Shown here piece after piece: positions 7,366 through 16,987 of a stretch of 64,000 bases of DNA. The stretch is from positions 1-64,000 of the forward strand of contig NZ_JAARZJ010000003.1 of assembly GCF_014229245.1 (NCBI RefSeq), read 5' to 3'. The notes beneath the pieces were generated by a model. It did not search any database and was not told where the DNA came from. It worked only from the letters and a program-made list of their open reading frames with translations. Each line of letters begins with the position of its first letter. The stretch's first letter is position 1. Source of the DNA: Listeria farberi (GTDB taxonomy: Bacteria; Bacillota; Bacilli; Lactobacillales; Listeriaceae). The position numbers were made by a program, and so were the translations under genes.

Positions 7366-7989
7366 TTATTTGTTTTTTGTTTGGTTAATTTCATTTTGAA
7401 GTTGTTCAAAAGTCGCCATTAATTCTTGAGACTTAACTTCTAGTAGCTCTTTTTGGTCAAGTTCGGTATCATTGAATAATACCGGATCGCCAAAACGAAT
7501 AATGATTTTTTTGCGTTTCAAAATCTCTCCAAATGTTTTTGGTCCATCGTAAACGGCAGGTAGCATGGGAACTTTTGCTTTATGGGCAATCGTTACGGCA
7601 CCACGTTTTAAATGAAGATTCGTTGTTTTTCTAGTACCACTCGGGAAAATACCAACTACTTTGCCAGATTTTAGCATTCGGATGGGCGCTTTAATGGCAC
7701 TCGGTCCAGGGTTATCACGATTGACTGGAAAGGCATTAAGGTGCGTCATTAGCCAGTTAAGAAATTTACCTTTGAATAGCTCTTGTTTTGCCATATAATG
7801 TACTGGTGTTGGCGATAGGGCAAAACCCAGATATAAGATTTCAATCCAAGACGTGTGAGTGGAAACTACAACATAAGGCGCTTCGATAATTTTGTCTTTG
7901 TTTTGTACTTGAAATCGTCCACCAATAATAATTAAAATAAAATGAACGAGGTTTTTTGCGAAATGATAAAACAACTTCTTCACTCCCAA
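7366..7989 (-). CDS. plsC: 1-acyl-sn-glycerol-3-phosphate acyltransferase
   Basis: The 207-residue membrane-associated acyltransferase would add the second acyl chain to lysophosphatidic acid, making phosphatidic acid. Motifs seen in order are STHTSWIE (the HX4D motif with Glu for Asp), FPVNRDNPGP (motif II) and GIFPSGTRK (motif III, Ser where many relatives have Glu). Firmicute PlsC proteins of the YhdO type often show FPSG, so only the Asp-to-Glu change is notable. The start is uncertain: a TTG at 7989 or a GTG at 7983, neither with an ideally spaced ribosome-binding site. The gene is divergent from sbcD. Confidence 0.82.
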   Translation of the reverse strand: MGVKKLFYHFAKNLVHFILIIIGGRFQVQNKDKIIEAPYVVVSTHTSWIEILYLGFALSPTPVHYMAKQELFKGKFLNWLMTHLNAFPVNRDNPGPSAIKAPIRMLKSGKVVGIFPSGTRKTTNLHLKRGAVTIAHKAKVPMLPAVYDGPKTFGEILKRKKIIIRFGDPVLFNDTELDQKELLEVKSQELMATFEQLQNEINQTKNK

Positions 7990-8089
7990 TATTGCTAGTT
8001 ATTTTTTTAAACTATATCTAGTATACTTAAAATTGACGAGTTTTGCATTAAAAATAAATAATCTCTGAGAAAAAGAAATGAGGTAACCG

Positions 8090-9214
8090 ATGAAATTTTT
8101 ACATACAGCTGATTTGCATTTAGGAAAAATTGTATCAGGCGTATCGATGCTTGCAGAACAAGAGTATATTTTGGCCCAAATAACAAAGATTGCAGAAGAA
8201 GAACAGGTCGACGCACTTATTTTAGCGGGAGACTTATATGATCGTGCTGTGCCACCTGCTGATGCGGTGAAAGTATTAAATGATATTTTAGTCAAGTGGA
8301 ATGTAGAGCTTGGTATTCCGATATTTGCGATTAGTGGAAATCATGATAGCGCCGAACGGCTAGCATTTGGTAGCCAGTGGTATGAAAGCAGTAAATTATA
8401 TATGAAAGGTAAATGCACTTCGGAGTTTGAAGGCATTCCTTTTATGGATGCGGAAGTGTGGCTTGTACCATATCACGAACCAGCAATTATTCGAGAAGCT
8501 TTGGCAGATAATTCGATTCGGAGTTTTGAAGATGCTATGCAAGCTGTGACGAAACAAATTCGGTCCAAATGGGATAAAAGTAAGGCGCAGATTTTGGTTG
8601 GACATGCCTTCGTTTCTGGTGGGATTCCAAGTGATTCTGAACGACAATTAGCAATCGGGAATGTAGACCGTGTTTCTACGGATTGTTTTGATGGTTTTAC
8701 GTATACCGCCCTTGGGCATTTGCACCATCCGCATGCAATTCGCCACCCGTCTATCTTTTACAGTGGATCTCCGTTAAAGTATTCATTTTCAGAAGCAAAT
8801 GATCATAAGAGTGTGCGAATTGTGGAGTTGGAGGGAAAAGAACTGCTTAGCGTGACTGAGCGCTTTCTAACGCCAAAACATGATATGCGCATTATTTCTG
8901 GAACACTAGCGGAACTGACGGAAAACTTAGTAGAAAAGCCAAACGACTTTTTTCAAGTGAATTTAATGGATGAAGGGGCTTTGATTGATCCAATGGGAAA
9001 ATTGCGCCAATTTTATCCGAACATTTTACATTTAGAACGAAAAAAACAAACTTTAAAAGAAACACAAGATAGCTTTGAAGAGATAATGAAAAAAGATGAT
9101 TTAGAGCTATTTGGCCAGTTTTTTGAATATGTCAATGGAACGGAATTAACGGAAACACAAAAACAAAAGTTGGCGGATGTTTTTGAACAAGCGAGAAAGG
9201 AGGAAGTGGAATGA
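8090..9214 (+). CDS. sbcD: SbcCD nuclease subunit D
   Basis: The 374-residue protein begins MKFLHTADLHLGK and carries the Mre11-type phosphoesterase motifs: DLHLG, GDLYD, GNHD (SGNHDS) and GH near TALGHLHHPH. These bind the two manganese ions that cut DNA ends and hairpins. It forms the nuclease core of the SbcCD complex, which processes blocked ends and palindromes. Its length matches Bacillus SbcD. The ATG of sbcC overlaps its stop codon (ATGA), so the two are translationally coupled. Confidence 0.95.
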   Translation: MKFLHTADLHLGKIVSGVSMLAEQEYILAQITKIAEEEQVDALILAGDLYDRAVPPADAVKVLNDILVKWNVELGIPIFAISGNHDSAERLAFGSQWYESSKLYMKGKCTSEFEGIPFMDAEVWLVPYHEPAIIREALADNSIRSFEDAMQAVTKQIRSKWDKSKAQILVGHAFVSGGIPSDSERQLAIGNVDRVSTDCFDGFTYTALGHLHHPHAIRHPSIFYSGSPLKYSFSEANDHKSVRIVELEGKELLSVTERFLTPKHDMRIISGTLAELTENLVEKPNDFFQVNLMDEGALIDPMGKLRQFYPNILHLERKKQTLKETQDSFEEIMKKDDLELFGQFFEYVNGTELTETQKQKLADVFEQARKEEVE

Positions 9215-12200
9215 GACCGATTAAATTAACGATGCAAGCTTTCGGAGCCTATGCAAAAAAAGAAGTTATCGATTTTGAAAAATTGGGAACGGAGCAGATT
9301 TTTGTGATTTCTGGTAAAACTGGGGCTGGGAAATCGACTATTTTTGATGCAATTAGTTTTGCGATTTTTGGGAAAGCGAACACATTTGACCGTGAGAGTT
9401 TTTCGATGCGAAGTCATTTTGCAACGGATAAAGAAATAACGGAAGTAACGCTTGTGTTTAGATTGAAAGACAAAATTTATCAGATTAGTCGCATTCCGCA
9501 ACAAGAAATTGCTAAACAACGTGGAAATGGAACGACAACTTCCCCACAAAAAGCAGAATTATATGAGCTAGTTGGTAATGAAATGAAGTTACTCGCGAGT
9601 TCCGTTCGCGATGTCAATACAAAAATGGAAGAATTAATTCAACTTAATGTGGACCAATTTAGACAAATTTTGATGATTCCTCAAGGCGAATTTAGAGAGC
9701 TCCTCGTATCGGATAGTAAAGAAAAGGAAGTCATATTGCAAAGGTTAGCACATACCGTTTACTATGAAAAAGTGGAAAATTTGCTATGGGAAAAGCAAAA
9801 ACAAGCAGAAGTTTTGGTCATAGAAGCGCGCAAAAAAGTGGCAGAACTTGCTGAACTTAGTTTGCCAGGAGTGGAAGTTTTGGGAAAGACAACGAGTGAA
9901 ATTAGCGCTCTACAAACCGAGGCAATTCAAAAAGAACAAGTGATTTTAACAGAATTAGAAAGTGAATTAAGTGTTGTTCGCAAAAAAACAAGTGAAGCTG
10001 TCGAAAAAGTGACACTAGCTAAAGAACAACTGCTTGATTGGCAAAATTTAGATTTATATATAGAAGAAGTAGCTAAATTAGATGCTGAAAAAGACTTTTA
10101 TCAAGTGATAGCAGACCGAATTGAAGCAGCTAAAAGAGCCAGTAATTTGCGTTCTCAGGATGCACTTTGTATCCGTTTAAAAGAACAATTAGAAACAGCG
10201 GTAAATACTGAAAAACAAGTAGCACATGAAGTAGAGTTAATAACAAATCAATTTTCAAATGCCAAAAAACAAAAAGAAGCACTCGCTGAACAAGAAGCAG
10301 CACTAGAAGCTAATAAACGCACACTTTTTCAATTAGAAGAAATGGAACCAAAAATCATTGAATTAGAAACAGTAACGATTCAACAAAGAGTGGCTGAAAT
10401 TAATTGGAAAGAAGCAGCAGATTGTTTGGAAAAAGTGATGAAAACAGAGCAGGAAAACGTAGCAGAACTACAGTTAATGGAAACTCGTTTAGGAGAAATT
10501 AACCAAGCAGAACTAGCGATTTTAGAGGCTGTTAATAAACGAACAACTGCCGAAGCTCTCATTGAAAAAAATCAAGAACTTGTTAATAAACGAATGAAAA
10601 TGGATCTATGGAATAAACAAAAACAAACAGAAGAACAAACACTAGCACAACTTTTAACAGAAAAATTAGCTATAGAAACAACTATTAAACAAGAAGAATC
10701 AAATTTACAACAAGAACAAGCTGCAACACTCGCAGCTCATTTGCACGAGGGGGACGCTTGTCCTGTCTGTGGTTCTGTGTCACATCCACTATTAGCAGAA
10801 TACGGGGAGTCGGCCAGCCTCACAACTCTAGAAGAGGCAAAAGCCAAACTACGCGAAAAACAATTAGCGATTAATGAGGCTGAAAAATCAGTCAGTCAAC
10901 TTGAATGGCAATTAGCTGAATGGGCAGATATAGCAGATGTGAATCTAGTTGCAGTAGAAAATTTATTAGTAGAAAATCGCCAATTAGCTAAAAACCTATC
11001 GGATCAAATAAATCAATTGCAAACTAATGTGGCGCAAAAAGAAAATATTCAAGGCGCACTTGAAACATTAAAAAACAAACAAAAAGAGCTAGAAACAGAA
11101 AAAAATAATACGGCTCTTCAAGTAGAAAGTTTTCACCAAGAAGTTCAACTTGCATCAGGAAAATTAAGCTATCTGGAACAAGCAATTCCAGCTGATTTAC
11201 GAGATAAAACTATTTTTGATAAGCAAAAGAATGAATTAAGTAGCAGCATTAAAACACATCTGGAACAAGTCGAACAAGTGGATAAGGTGTTTAGAGAAGC
11301 TGAAAAAGAAACAACTAAGCTAGAATCAACATTGCAATCTGCCAAGAAAACAGCACTGGACGCTAAAGAAGCATTACAAGTCCAACGCGAAGTTTTTAAA
11401 GAGGCAATGAAACAAAATGATTTTCCTACTTATGAGGCTTATAAACAAGCTTTAATGTCAGTAGAAGAACTAAAAAGTAAAGAAGAACAACTAGCTGATT
11501 TTGAGCGGAAACGCCATTTAGCTATATCACGCCAAGCTGATTTGACAGAAAAACTGAAAAACAAACAAAAACCAAATATCGAACAACTAGAATCACTTAT
11601 GAACGAAAAACAATTTGAACTTGCTCAGTCAGAAGAAAACACAATTAAGCAACGTGACTTTGTTTTGAAACGAAAAGAACTTGCCGAAAACTATCAAAAC
11701 AGTATTCAAGCAGTAGAAAAAGCAGAAGAAAATTATGCTGACATTGGTTTATTAGCAGACTCAGCTCGTGGTAAAAATGCTAGACGGCTAACCTTTGAAC
11801 GATATATTTTAGCGATGTTTTTAGACACGATTATCCACCGCGCCAACCACCGTTTATCCAAAATGACAAGCGGTCGTTTTGAACTCCAGCGAAAAATCGA
11901 AAAAGCAAAAGGAAATGTCCAAAGTGGCTTAGAACTTGAAGTTTTTGATGAATATACGGGATTAACACGCCACGTAAAAACACTTTCGGGAGGAGAAAGC
12001 TTTAAAACCTCTTTAGCTCTTGCTTTATCACTGGCAGAAGTTGTTCAAGAAATGGCTGGCGGGATTTCGCTTGAGACCATGTTTATTGATGAAGGGTTCG
12101 GCACACTTGATCCTGAATCACTTGAAGCTGCAGTGGAATGTTTATTAGAAACACAAGAAAATGGCCGCTTAGTTGGGATTATCTCTCATGTGCCGGAACT

Positions 12201-12282
12201 AAAAGAACGGATTTCAGCAAGACTCGAAGTAACAGCGACAAATCACGGAAGTACCACTAAATTTATTACTGCAAGTAGCTAA
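9211..12282 (+). CDS. sbcC: SbcCD nuclease subunit C, SMC-like ATPase
   Basis: The 1023-residue protein has Walker A GKTGAGKST (about residue 35), a long coiled coil rich in Glu, Lys, Gln and Leu, the zinc-hook CPVC near residue 516, a second coiled coil, ABC signature LSGGES and Walker B MFIDEGFGTLD near the C terminus. It is a Rad50-type partner that tethers DNA and controls SbcD nuclease. The overlap with sbcD by ATGA shows an operon. There is no clear strong terminator after the gene, only a weak AAAAGAC/GTCTTTT repeat overlapping the next promoter. Confidence 0.95.
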   Translation: MRPIKLTMQAFGAYAKKEVIDFEKLGTEQIFVISGKTGAGKSTIFDAISFAIFGKANTFDRESFSMRSHFATDKEITEVTLVFRLKDKIYQISRIPQQEIAKQRGNGTTTSPQKAELYELVGNEMKLLASSVRDVNTKMEELIQLNVDQFRQILMIPQGEFRELLVSDSKEKEVILQRLAHTVYYEKVENLLWEKQKQAEVLVIEARKKVAELAELSLPGVEVLGKTTSEISALQTEAIQKEQVILTELESELSVVRKKTSEAVEKVTLAKEQLLDWQNLDLYIEEVAKLDAEKDFYQVIADRIEAAKRASNLRSQDALCIRLKEQLETAVNTEKQVAHEVELITNQFSNAKKQKEALAEQEAALEANKRTLFQLEEMEPKIIELETVTIQQRVAEINWKEAADCLEKVMKTEQENVAELQLMETRLGEINQAELAILEAVNKRTTAEALIEKNQELVNKRMKMDLWNKQKQTEEQTLAQLLTEKLAIETTIKQEESNLQQEQAATLAAHLHEGDACPVCGSVSHPLLAEYGESASLTTLEEAKAKLREKQLAINEAEKSVSQLEWQLAEWADIADVNLVAVENLLVENRQLAKNLSDQINQLQTNVAQKENIQGALETLKNKQKELETEKNNTALQVESFHQEVQLASGKLSYLEQAIPADLRDKTIFDKQKNELSSSIKTHLEQVEQVDKVFREAEKETTKLESTLQSAKKTALDAKEALQVQREVFKEAMKQNDFPTYEAYKQALMSVEELKSKEEQLADFERKRHLAISRQADLTEKLKNKQKPNIEQLESLMNEKQFELAQSEENTIKQRDFVLKRKELAENYQNSIQAVEKAEENYADIGLLADSARGKNARRLTFERYILAMFLDTIIHRANHRLSKMTSGRFELQRKIEKAKGNVQSGLELEVFDEYTGLTRHVKTLSGGESFKTSLALALSLAEVVQEMAGGISLETMFIDEGFGTLDPESLEAAVECLLETQENGRLVGIISHVPELKERISARLEVTATNHGSTTKFITASS

Positions 12283-12295
12283 AAGACCGCATGCG

Positions 12296-12324
12296 TTGCC
12301 GTCCCTCGTCTTTTCCTATATAAT
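12296..12324 (+). promoter_or_regulatory. SigA promoter of the SNF2 helicase operon
   Basis: TTGCCG (12296-12301), a 17-base spacer and TATAAT (12319-12324) lie just upstream of the helicase gene. An AAAAGAC...GTCTTTT inverted repeat overlaps the promoter and may serve as the sbcC terminator. Confidence 0.6.
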
Positions 12325-12365
12325 AGTAGTTTAGAGTAATGGACGTTTTTGGGAGGAAGAAAGTA

Positions 12366-15300
12366 ATGGAGCACTTTACAGCAATTCAAAATAAAATGAT
12401 TCCATATAGTGTGAAGCAGGCTGGAAAGAAACTGATGGAAGACGGAGAAATCATTCAGTTTCGTGAAAAGGATTCAGCAGACCATTTTTTAACGTATTTT
12501 ATTGATCAAAATGTCGTAGAAGATGCAGGCAGTGAAAATTATGCGTGTAGCTGTGCTGATTTTCAATTGAATGCTATTTGTAAACACATCTATGCAACAC
12601 ATTTAAAAATGGAAAAAGAAAAACAAAAGATAGCCAAGCAAGATTTTAAAAATCGAATTCTCACACAGGAATCAAATACACTTCTTTCCCTTTTTCAACA
12701 AAATATGGCCCAACAACTTGAAGTGGAAGAGGACAATACGAACAAAATGCCACTTCAAACCCAATATATCCTCCGTTTAAAGCCGGATGAGTCTAGTTAT
12801 ATAATGACTATTGAAGTCAAAGTAGGAACAGAACGAACTTATGTTGTAAAAAATATGAATACCTTTTTAGCCGCAATTCGTGACCGACAGTGGCTTGTTT
12901 TTACCAAGAATTTTGCTTATGATCCGAATGAGCATTTCTTTTTGGAGGAAGACAAACAAATTTTGGATAAATTACTGCAAATCAGCGAAATTGCAAAAAT
13001 ATACGATACAGATACTTTCTACTGGTCCAAGTCTTACGCAGAAGAGAAAAATTTAACGATACCACCTAGCATGGCGAGTGGGTTATTGGAGCTTCTCACT
13101 AAACGCGATACGACTTGTATTATTATGAAAGAACGCGTCGAAGATATTAAATACCGCGGTATCAATGTGCGCCACGACAACCTTGATTTCATTTTTGAAC
13201 TCAAAAAAAGCGCAGATGACAAATACCAACTAGAAATGGAAGACTTACAACAAGCAATCTTTTTTGAAGCTTACCAACTTCTTTTCTTTGATGGCACTTT
13301 TTTCATCCCTGCAAAAGAAGTGTGGGAATCGTTAAAACCGTTAATGGAATTTCATAAAGTAACGAAAAATGAAGTGGTGCAATTTTCAGAGTCCCAGTTG
13401 AGTGAAGTTATTTCATACGTTTTGCCTGCTTTACAGAAAAGTGGCAAATTAAAACTGGATGATTCGATTGAAGACCGGATTACGCAACAACCGCTTGATT
13501 GTAAATTATTTATTGCACTCGAATACGGAGAGCACACATTACGTCTTGAATATCATTATGGCAATCAACTATTCGATCCATTTGCAACTTCAGAAGAAGA
13601 AAACGAAAAGATTATGATTCGCGATGTGGAAAAAGAAGCCCGTGTAATGAATATTATTGAAAGCGCACCTGTCCATTTTTCCGGAACAAAAATGGTCGTC
13701 AATAAACAAGAGAAAGATTTATATCAGTTTTACTATCGCACCATTCCAAAACTTGCTGAGTACGCAGAGATTTATATGGAAGACGGCTTAGAAGAAATGG
13801 TAGAAGAGAATGTGCGCCCAGTAACAACGTTAGATGTCTCTTCTGATAACGATTATCTTTCTGTTTCATTCGATTTCAAAGGTATTCCGGAAGAAGAAGT
13901 GCAAAATGTCCTAGAATCCTTGCGCGAAAAACGCAGCTATCATCGTCTTAAAAATGGTCGTTTCTTATCGCTCGAGTCAGAAAACTATAAACAAATGGAA
14001 GACGTACTCCAAATGTTAGAGGTGCGTAAAAAAGATGTGCAAGCAAATATGCAAGTGCCACTTTATCGTGGAATGCAAATTTATGATATCTTAGGAGCAG
14101 GAACACAAGACGAACATCATAAATTCAGCCGTTCGTTCCGCGAATTGCTTACAGATATTACGACGCAATCCGAAGACAGTTTTGCTTTACCAAAAGGATT
14201 AAAAGCAGAGTTGCGCGATTATCAACTAACTGGGTTTGAATGGATGAAATCACTTGCGAAATATAATCTTGGCGGCATTTTAGCAGATGACATGGGGCTT
14301 GGTAAAACGGTGCAAACAATTAGTTTTCTAGCATCTGAGTTAGAAGATAACCCTAACTTAAAACCAGTCTTAATTATTACGCCAGCATCACTACTTTATA
14401 ACTGGCAAAGCGAATTAGAAAAATTTGCGCCAGCTATTCCAGTGACCGTTTTACATGGAACGAAACAATCCCGGATGGCTGAAATGGAAGAAATGAAGCA
14501 TGGCCATGTATATTTAATTTCGTATCCATCGTTACGCCAAGATATTGTTCATTTTGCAGATGTCGCTTTTTCCAGCGTTATTATTGACGAGTCACAAGCT
14601 ATCAAGAATTATCATACGAAGGCATCTCAGGCTGTGCGCGCTTTGAAACGCAATCATGTATTCGCGCTCAGTGGAACGCCGCTTGAAAACAGTATCGATG
14701 AACTATGGGCAATTTTCCAAACATTAATGCCAGGATTTTTCCCTTCATTACGCAAGTTTAAAGAAATACCTTACGACAACATTGCTAAAATGATTCGTCC
14801 ATTCTTACTACGTCGACTAAAACAAGATGTTGTCAAAGAACTACCAGATAAAATTGAAACCAACCTTTATTCTGAATTAACCGATGAGCAAAAAACAATC
14901 TACTTAGCTTACTTAGAAAAAATTCAAGCTGATTTAGAAGAAAGTAATGGTAATGCTTCCGAAGAACGAATCAAATTACTCGCGGGATTAACCCGTTTAC
15001 GCCAAATTTGCTGTGATCCGAGCCTTTTTGTCGAGAATTATCAAGGTGAATCTGGTAAATTACTACAATTATTTGATACAATACAGACAGCAAGAGAAAA
15101 CGGTAAACGCATTCTCCTGTTTTCCCAATTCACGGGTATGCTTGGAATTATTCGCCGAAAACTAGAAGAAGATGGACAAACACTTTTCTATATGGATGGT
15201 AAAACACCATCGAAAACAAGATTAGATATGGTCAATGCTTTTAATGAAGGGGAGAATGATATTTTCTTAATTTCCTTGAAAGCGGGAGGAACTGGACTTA

Positions 15301-15584
15301 ATCTTGTTGGCGCGGATACTGTAATTTTATATGATTTATGGTGGAATCCCGCCGTAGAAGAACAAGCAACCGGACGTGCACACCGAATCGGTCAAAAACG
15401 CATCGTCCAAGTGTTCCGAATGATTACAAAAGGTACGATTGAAGAACGAATTTTTGACTTACAAAAGAAAAAACAAGCGCTAGTGGATGAACTAATCCAA
15501 CCAGGTGAACAAATGCTAGGAAAATTAAGCACAGAAGAAATAAAACAAATTTTACAATTGGATAATGGAAGGGATGACAAATAA
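12366..15584 (+). CDS. SWIM-domain SNF2-family helicase
   Basis: I start at ATG 12366, after GGGAGGAAG; an upstream in-frame ATG at 12339 lies before this ribosome-binding site. The 1072-residue protein has an N-terminal SWIM zinc finger (CSCADFQLNAICKH), a long middle region, then a SNF2 ATPase: DDMGLGKT (Walker A), DESQAIKN (motif II), LSGTPLEN (motif III), LLFSQFTG and ATGRAHRIGQ (motif VI). It is a DNA translocase of the YwqA type and probably remodels protein-DNA complexes in repair or transcription. It overlaps the next gene by one base. Confidence 0.9.
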   Translation: MEHFTAIQNKMIPYSVKQAGKKLMEDGEIIQFREKDSADHFLTYFIDQNVVEDAGSENYACSCADFQLNAICKHIYATHLKMEKEKQKIAKQDFKNRILTQESNTLLSLFQQNMAQQLEVEEDNTNKMPLQTQYILRLKPDESSYIMTIEVKVGTERTYVVKNMNTFLAAIRDRQWLVFTKNFAYDPNEHFFLEEDKQILDKLLQISEIAKIYDTDTFYWSKSYAEEKNLTIPPSMASGLLELLTKRDTTCIIMKERVEDIKYRGINVRHDNLDFIFELKKSADDKYQLEMEDLQQAIFFEAYQLLFFDGTFFIPAKEVWESLKPLMEFHKVTKNEVVQFSESQLSEVISYVLPALQKSGKLKLDDSIEDRITQQPLDCKLFIALEYGEHTLRLEYHYGNQLFDPFATSEEENEKIMIRDVEKEARVMNIIESAPVHFSGTKMVVNKQEKDLYQFYYRTIPKLAEYAEIYMEDGLEEMVEENVRPVTTLDVSSDNDYLSVSFDFKGIPEEEVQNVLESLREKRSYHRLKNGRFLSLESENYKQMEDVLQMLEVRKKDVQANMQVPLYRGMQIYDILGAGTQDEHHKFSRSFRELLTDITTQSEDSFALPKGLKAELRDYQLTGFEWMKSLAKYNLGGILADDMGLGKTVQTISFLASELEDNPNLKPVLIITPASLLYNWQSELEKFAPAIPVTVLHGTKQSRMAEMEEMKHGHVYLISYPSLRQDIVHFADVAFSSVIIDESQAIKNYHTKASQAVRALKRNHVFALSGTPLENSIDELWAIFQTLMPGFFPSLRKFKEIPYDNIAKMIRPFLLRRLKQDVVKELPDKIETNLYSELTDEQKTIYLAYLEKIQADLEESNGNASEERIKLLAGLTRLRQICCDPSLFVENYQGESGKLLQLFDTIQTARENGKRILLFSQFTGMLGIIRRKLEEDGQTLFYMDGKTPSKTRLDMVNAFNEGENDIFLISLKAGGTGLNLVGADTVILYDLWWNPAVEEQATGRAHRIGQKRIVQVFRMITKGTIEERIFDLQKKKQALVDELIQPGEQMLGKLSTEEIKQILQLDNGRDDK

Positions 15585-16006
15585 TGAAAAAATGGGAAGT
15601 ATTCGCAGTTCAAAATGTCAAGGCAGCAGAGGAAATTATCAACAAGTTAGTAAGTGAGGGCTATGAAAAAGAAGACATTTCTGTTCTAGCTAAATCAAAA
15701 CACAACAAAAACCTAGAAACACTAACAGAAAAAGAAAATATCGAAATCGAACGTCCTGTAAACGAAGAAGCTTTCGGTATTATTTCTGGAATCTTACAAT
15801 CCCTAAGTGGAGCTATTGTTATTCCTCAAGCCTATAACCCTAAATACGGTGCATTATACGCGGCGGGGCCCTTTGCCAAATGGTTCTCGAAAACAGACGA
15901 TAAATCTGTAAAAAGATTATTAGAAGACTTTGATTTAACAGAAGAACAAGTAGATAAAATGATTGAAAATTTACATGCAGATAACATCTTAATTTTTGCG
16001 AGATAA
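15584..16006 (+). CDS. YflT/GS17M-type general stress protein
   Basis: The 140-residue protein begins MKKWEVFAVQNVKAAEEIINK, a YflT-like pattern of the heat-induced stress protein domain (about residues 4-110). The domain is common in SigB-regulated proteins of unknown biochemical function. Its ATG overlaps the TAA of the helicase gene. The following gene encodes a stressosome-type regulator, which fits a stress-related cluster, but I see no SigB promoter directly in front of it. Confidence 0.75.
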   Translation: MKKWEVFAVQNVKAAEEIINKLVSEGYEKEDISVLAKSKHNKNLETLTEKENIEIERPVNEEAFGIISGILQSLSGAIVIPQAYNPKYGALYAAGPFAKWFSKTDDKSVKRLLEDFDLTEEQVDKMIENLHADNILIFAR

Positions 16007-16030
16007 TATCGGTGAAAAAAGGAGAAGTTT

Positions 16031-16834
16031 ATGCAAATTAAGGAATTTTTGATTAGTCGTCGTTCAGAGTTAGTGAATATGTTTTACGAAAATTATTATA
16101 TTGAAACAGATGAATTTAAACTAAGACTTCGTGGCGGGGAAGAGGAAGCAGCTATTCGCTCCTTAAGCAATGCGTCGTGTGGCATGATTATTGATGTAAT
16201 TACTGGTGTGAAAGAACGAGACTTTGAAAGCATCGGTAAAAGACGCTTCAATGATAAGACTGATATTAGAAAAATTCATCAACATATGAGTCAAGTCGAA
16301 AAATATATCATTACTAGCTTAGTAAAATGGAAGGAAACAGAAAATGTTTTCTATACGGATGCTGACATTATCCAATTTATGCTTGATATAAAAGATACGC
16401 TTTCATCCATTCAACAACAATTGTTAGAAGGATTTATGCAAGAAAATAGAAATCAAGTAGCAGCTCAGCGAAAAGAAATCATTCAATTATCCACGCGAAT
16501 TATTCCAATAAATGATTCTATTGGCGTTTTACCAATTGTTGGTAGTTTAGATGACGATAGAGGCTATTTTATGAAAGAGAAAGCAGTAGAATCTGCGGAT
16601 AAGCTGAATTTGGATACGATTGTCATTGATTTTTCCAGTGCGGTATTAAAAGATGATTTTGCAACGAAACACATGGAAGATATGATTCAATCCTTTAAAT
16701 TGATTGGGTTAGTACCAATACTTTCAGGTATGCAACCAAGCTTTGCCCAGCGCACCATTCAACTTGGTTCCAATATTTCTAAACTCGAATCATTTGGCTC
16801 TTTAGAACAAGCATTAACCAATATAGGTGTATAA
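16031..16834 (+). CDS. RsbR-family stressosome paralogue (STAS domain)
   Basis: The 267-residue protein has an N-terminal helical, globin-like sensory region (1-150) and a C-terminal STAS domain (about 152-266) starting IIQLSTRIIPINDSIGVLPIVG. This is the architecture of RsbR-type stressosome proteins, which with RsbS hold RsbT until stress. From memory this is Lmo1642 (called RsbR3 in Listeria). RsbR1 of Listeria is phosphorylated on Thr175 and Thr209. My hand alignment puts Asp175 and Asp209 at these places, so this paralogue lacks both phospho-acceptors and carries a permanent negative charge there. It follows the stress-protein gene by 24 bases and ends in a terminator. Confidence 0.85.
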   Translation: MQIKEFLISRRSELVNMFYENYYIETDEFKLRLRGGEEEAAIRSLSNASCGMIIDVITGVKERDFESIGKRRFNDKTDIRKIHQHMSQVEKYIITSLVKWKETENVFYTDADIIQFMLDIKDTLSSIQQQLLEGFMQENRNQVAAQRKEIIQLSTRIIPINDSIGVLPIVGSLDDDRGYFMKEKAVESADKLNLDTIVIDFSSAVLKDDFATKHMEDMIQSFKLIGLVPILSGMQPSFAQRTIQLGSNISKLESFGSLEQALTNIGV

Positions 16835-16837
16835 AGT

Positions 16838-16872
16838 AAAAATGAATGGCGCACGTTGCCATTCATTTTTTG
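16838..16872 (+). terminator. intrinsic terminator of the helicase-stress operon
   Basis: AAAAATGAATGGC / GCCATTCATTTTTT with a 7-base loop lies immediately after the RsbR-like gene. Confidence 0.9.
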
Positions 16873-16874
16873 TT

Positions 16875-16889
16875 ATAAGAAAAAGTTAT
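16875..16889 (+). promoter_or_regulatory. CcpC operator upstream of aconitase gene
   Basis: ATAA-N7-TTAT (ATAA 16875-16878, TTAT 16886-16889) is the dyad bound by CcpC, the citrate-responsive repressor of TCA-branch genes in Bacillus and Listeria. Its centre is 66 bases upstream of the predicted start (about 16948), the spacing I recall for Bacillus citB. A TTAT half site at 16918-16921 falls near -27, again as in that promoter. Confidence 0.75.
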
Positions 16890-16912
16890 CAAAATATAGC
16901 GGATTCTCTTTG

Positions 16913-16941
16913 TTTACTTATCGCTTGTTTTTAAGTACAAT
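16913..16941 (+). promoter_or_regulatory. SigA promoter of the aconitase gene
   Basis: TTTACT (16913-16918), 17-base spacer, TACAAT (16936-16941). The CcpC half site overlaps the end of the -35 box. Confidence 0.65.
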
Positions 16942-16987
16942 AGATGAGAGAGACCAATCGTTTCAAGAATTGAAGGAGGAAACGTGG

